IMG/VR virus record: IMGVR_UViG_3300038701_000961
Location: 1-39,943 of that record
Direction: 5' to 3' (one strand)
DNA from: a virus
DNA length: 39,943 nt
In this document: positions 38,193 through 39,943 of the stretch, piece after piece
How positions within the stretch are numbered: the stretch's first letter is position 1
How the letters are laid out: every line of letters begins with the position of its first letter
The notes under the pieces: model-generated
Database searches by the model: none
The model's input: the letters and a program-made list of their open reading frames with translations, nothing else
Told to the model about the DNA's origin: nothing
Made by a program: the position numbers and the translations under genes

Positions 38193-38346
38193 ATAGGTTG
38201 TTTTTGATAAGTAGAAGTAATAAATAGTAGTATTTTGAAAAAAGTTCATATTTTCCCTGACAAATGGACCTATACTAACAGAGAGGGATATATAATATAT
38301 TTAAAAAATAATTATGAGAGAGACCATGAAATGAGAGCTTCGCATC

Positions 38347-38373
38347 GGGGCCGTTGTGGTCGGCCCTCTTTCT
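38347..38373 (+). terminator. rightward terminator/attenuator hairpin
   Basis: GGGCCG (38348-38353) pairs with CGGCCC (38361-38366), extended by a G-T pair, followed by CTTTCTT on the + strand. It precedes the rightward promoter, so it would stop transcripts entering from the left or end a short leader RNA. Confidence 0.65.
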
Positions 38374-38419
38374 TCAAGATGAATATTATTAAACTTTTTA
38401 AATTAATTTTAATATATAC

Positions 38420-38448
38420 TTGACAAATGAGAGTTTATGTGCTATAGT
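38420..38448 (+). promoter_or_regulatory. rightward early promoter
   Basis: TTGACA (38420-38425), 17-bp spacer ending ATGTGC, TATAGT (38443-38448) with TGC extended -10. It matches the leftward early promoters in design and lies about 40 nt before the ATG at 38487. Confidence 0.88.
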
Positions 38449-38486
38449 ATTGGATCAACTTAAATACTAATATAGAAAGATTACAC

Positions 38487-38927
38487 ATGACACACCATAA
38501 ACGAGTTAATAAATTACATATCTATAGTGACCCGAACAGCGAAGTGTCTAAACAATGCCACACTTGCAAAAAGGTTAAACCACGTAATTACTTTCGTAAG
38601 GATTCAAAAAGACAACTCGGAAGAGAAAACATCTGTTGGGTATGCCACCATAAGGCAGCTGTTCCCACATATGACAAAGAGGCATGGATCAACCAAACAG
38701 GGGAATATGCACCCGGTTACCTAGAACGTAATGAGGCTAAACTACGTAGGGAAGATGATCGCACTGTTGCCGAGCAGAATAGACGCAAACGTGAGAATGC
38801 ATACTACTATCAGAAGAAGCTTGTTGAGGAGCAGATGACAGAGGGGCTTCATGACGCAAAGCATAATCACATTTTAAATAATCGTTACAACGGAGAAGAA
38901 TTTGAATATAACCCAGAATTATATTAA
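38487..38927 (+). CDS. zinc-knuckle protein, HNH-related
   Basis: The 146-aa product has CHTCKKVKPRNYFRKDSKRQ then CWVCHH (about 24-54), the same CxxC-K...F-x-K-D...G...CxxC knuckle that opens the HNH protein at 26999. The nuclease core is absent; the rest is a charged helix (RREDDRTVAEQNRRKRENAY) and an acidic tail. It may be a domesticated DNA-binding relic and is the first rightward early product. Regulatory role is inference. Confidence 0.65.
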   Translation: MTHHKRVNKLHIYSDPNSEVSKQCHTCKKVKPRNYFRKDSKRQLGRENICWVCHHKAAVPTYDKEAWINQTGEYAPGYLERNEAKLRREDDRTVAEQNRRKRENAYYYQKKLVEEQMTEGLHDAKHNHILNNRYNGEEFEYNPELY

Positions 38928-39148
38928 TGGACGGACAACTGACAGCAGCCGAGGCACAGTTCCTTATCAGACAGATGAGGGGCATCGATTGGTATGTTCA
39001 TCTAGACCACTCCCTAAATGAGGAGTGCTATTATGCTGTAAGTAAGGATGATCTGTATAGATCGACATCATGGATGAGCTTATGTATTGAACTATTAATG
39101 GAAGATATAGAGAGGGTTATATATGAACCAGTCTTACTCGAGGGATGA
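38927..39148 (+). CDS. small hypothetical protein
   Basis: The 73-aa product (MDGQLTAAEAQFLIRQMRGI ... IERVIYEPVLLEG) overlaps the previous stop (TAATG). It is acidic and alpha/beta, with a helix-strand-helix look. It shares a final W-x(3)-C/I-x-E-L-helix pattern with the next protein, so the two may be distant duplicates. Unknown function. Confidence 0.65.
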   Translation: MDGQLTAAEAQFLIRQMRGIDWYVHLDHSLNEECYYAVSKDDLYRSTSWMSLCIELLMEDIERVIYEPVLLEG

Positions 39149-39323
39149 GGCAGAGAAGATAGCACGACGTTTAATAAGGAAGAAGATAATCACCAAATAC
39201 AACAACCTGAATGAGGGTAACCAGTGTCAGATCTGGGTTGGTGATAACAGAATAGCGGGTGGTCACAATTGGAGACAGGCCATCATAGAACTGTGTGATA
39301 TAGTAAAGGAATTTTATATATGA
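39123..39323 (+). CDS. small hypothetical protein
   Basis: The 66-aa product has a basic N-terminal helix (EKIARRLIRKKIITKYNNL), a beta hairpin (CQIWVGDNRIAGG) and a C-terminal helix (WRQAIIELCDIVKEFYI). It overlaps the previous gene by 26 nt. Unknown function. Confidence 0.65.
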   Translation: MNQSYSRDEAEKIARRLIRKKIITKYNNLNEGNQCQIWVGDNRIAGGHNWRQAIIELCDIVKEFYI

Positions 39324-39535
39324 AGATAGTATACAAACATGTAGAAGTAGAGCTCACCTACTGTGATGTAGGATATGTGGGACGCATCGAGGGATTCGGT
39401 GGGTTCTCTGTACGAGTCGAGGAAGATAATGTAGAGGAGCTGACAGAGCGTGTGCACAACCTTATTGACCACTTCGGCCTAGGATTATACAGCCATGAGG
39501 AGGTTTGGGATAATGCCGAAGAAGATACCGAGTAA
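39320..39535 (+). CDS. small hypothetical protein
   Basis: The 71-aa product is acidic with beta strands (KIVYKHVEVELTYCDVGYVG; GFSVRVEEDN) and a C-terminal helix (VEELTERVHNLIDHFG). ATGA overlap with the previous gene. Its 3' end provides the AGGAGG ribosome site of the HNH gene. Confidence 0.65.
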   Translation: MKIVYKHVEVELTYCDVGYVGRIEGFGGFSVRVEEDNVEELTERVHNLIDHFGLGLYSHEEVWDNAEEDTE

Positions 39536-39860
39536 CTGTAGTACAGCAGGTTGCCCAGGCTTATCCACCAAAGGAACTGGCCGTTGTGATAAGTGCATGC
39601 CTAAGTATAACTATCAGAAAGAAGACAGACCATCAGCTCATGCCAGGGGGTATACCTCCCAGTGGACAAAGATACGAGACTGGTACATTAGACGTGAGCC
39701 AATCTGTGAACATTGTAGAGAGAATTTAGCAGAGGAGATCGACCACATCATACCGTTAAGACACGGCGGTGGTCACGACATAGATAACTTGCAAGCGTTG
39801 TGTAAGAGGTGTCATACTAAGAAGACACATCAGGATATGCGCAAGTATAATCATCCGTAG
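39513..39860 (+). CDS. HNH endonuclease, packaging-associated
   Basis: The 115-aa product has GYTSQWTKIRDWYIRREPIC, two zinc-binding CxxC pairs, and the HNH core EEIDHIIPLRHGGGHDIDNL then QALCKRCHTKK. It is the HK97 gp74-type nuclease that works with TerS/TerL at cos, and it sits directly before terS across the genome ends. ATG 39513 was chosen because AGGAGG lies 9 nt upstream; ATG 39495 lacks a ribosome site. Confidence 0.9.
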   Translation: MPKKIPSNCSTAGCPGLSTKGTGRCDKCMPKYNYQKEDRPSAHARGYTSQWTKIRDWYIRREPICEHCRENLAEEIDHIIPLRHGGGHDIDNLQALCKRCHTKKTHQDMRKYNHP

Positions 39861-39943
39861 ACCCGCTGTTTAAGCAGGTCCCAGGGGAGTCATAAATCCT
39901 TGTAAATCAAGGACTTAAGAACCGCCCTCCTGATTCTCCTCCT
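39861..39943. other. right genome end: cos-like region
   Basis: After the HNH stop lie a hairpin from GACC.GCT (39860-39867) to AGC.GGTC (39873-39880), a second TCCTTG/CAAGGA (39897-39902 with 39908-39913), and GGACTTAAGAA (39911-39921) and CGCCCTCCTGA (39923-39933), both repeated at the left end. The last 11 bases are pyrimidine-rich (ATTCTCCTCCT) facing the purine-rich left end. Joined ends would place CTCCTCCT next to AGGAGA, a natural cos core. Confidence 0.55.

Larger units (their letters stand above)
38091..38486. promoter_or_regulatory. divergent early control region
   Basis: This AT-rich gap between the leftward and rightward early operons holds the leftward promoter, an inverted repeat, a + strand terminator-like hairpin, and the rightward promoter (each listed separately). 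The frame at 38235-38423 has only a TTG start and no ribosome site. A six-codon frame, ATG AGA GAG ACC ATG AAA TGA, precedes the hairpin. AT-richness and position would also suit a replication origin, but no iterons were seen. Confidence 0.7.

Noticed and set aside
38235-38423. 62-aa open frame in the control region
   Set aside because: It begins with TTG without a ribosome site and runs through a terminator-like hairpin and both halves of the promoter region.
1-39943. Integrase, repressor, attachment site or CRISPR array
   Set aside because: No recombinase motifs, CI-like regulators or regularly spaced repeats were found, so no sign of lysogeny.

Overview
The window reads as the whole, or nearly whole, genome of a virulent tailed double-stranded DNA phage. 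Virion genes are of the HK97/lambda siphovirus type: HNH endonuclease, small and large terminase, portal, S78-like protease, HK97-fold capsid, neck, tail tube, frameshifted chaperones and tape measure. Replication genes are of the T7 type: endonuclease I, SSB, 5'-3' exonuclease, primase-helicase and family A polymerase. I see no integrase, repressor, tRNA or CRISPR array. The two ends carry matching short repeats and hairpins, and the HNH gene abuts the right end with terS at the left end, so the linear ends look like a cos region. The host cannot be named. Sigma70-like promoters (TTGAC-17-TATGTT), Shine-Dalgarno sites on early genes, a lipoprotein and two polysaccharide-directed tailspikes fit a Gram-negative, possibly aquatic, bacterium.

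Layout. Bases 1-260 hold the left cos-like region with direct and inverted repeats. Bases 261-19923 (+ strand) hold the late genes: terminase, a structured non-coding spacer, head genes, an oddly placed 806-aa tail fibre, neck, tail, tail tip, a second tailspike and two lysis-type membrane proteins. A bidirectional terminator at 19952-19984 separates these from the convergent early block. Bases 19990-38090 (- strand, transcribed leftward from about 38.1 kb) run as follows: many small unknown and membrane proteins; a membrane/periplasm module (29.9-32.5 kb); nucleotide-pool enzymes (dimeric dUTPase, HD phosphohydrolase, dATP/dGTP diphosphohydrolase); an HNH protein; a phosphoesterase; a sigma-like protein; then the replication enzymes in near T7 order. 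Bases 38091-38486 are the divergent control region. Bases 38487-39860 (+ strand) are a short operon ending in the packaging HNH endonuclease.

How the parts fit. At least three leftward promoters and one rightward promoter share a 17-bp spacer and a TGn extended -10 and should be read by host RNA polymerase on entry. Early products tune the dNTP pool, modify the envelope and replicate the DNA. The 161-aa sigma-like protein is a candidate for switching on the late + strand block, which has no obvious sigma70 promoter upstream of terS.

Most worth follow-up: two exported proteins (a membrane-anchored coiled-coil protein and a lipoprotein) that both carry a capsid-protease-like domain far from the head genes; the strongly structured RNA-like region between terS and terL; a three-tier hairpin leader behind an early promoter; and a nucleotide module resembling the diaminopurine (Z-genome) pathway but without PurZ.
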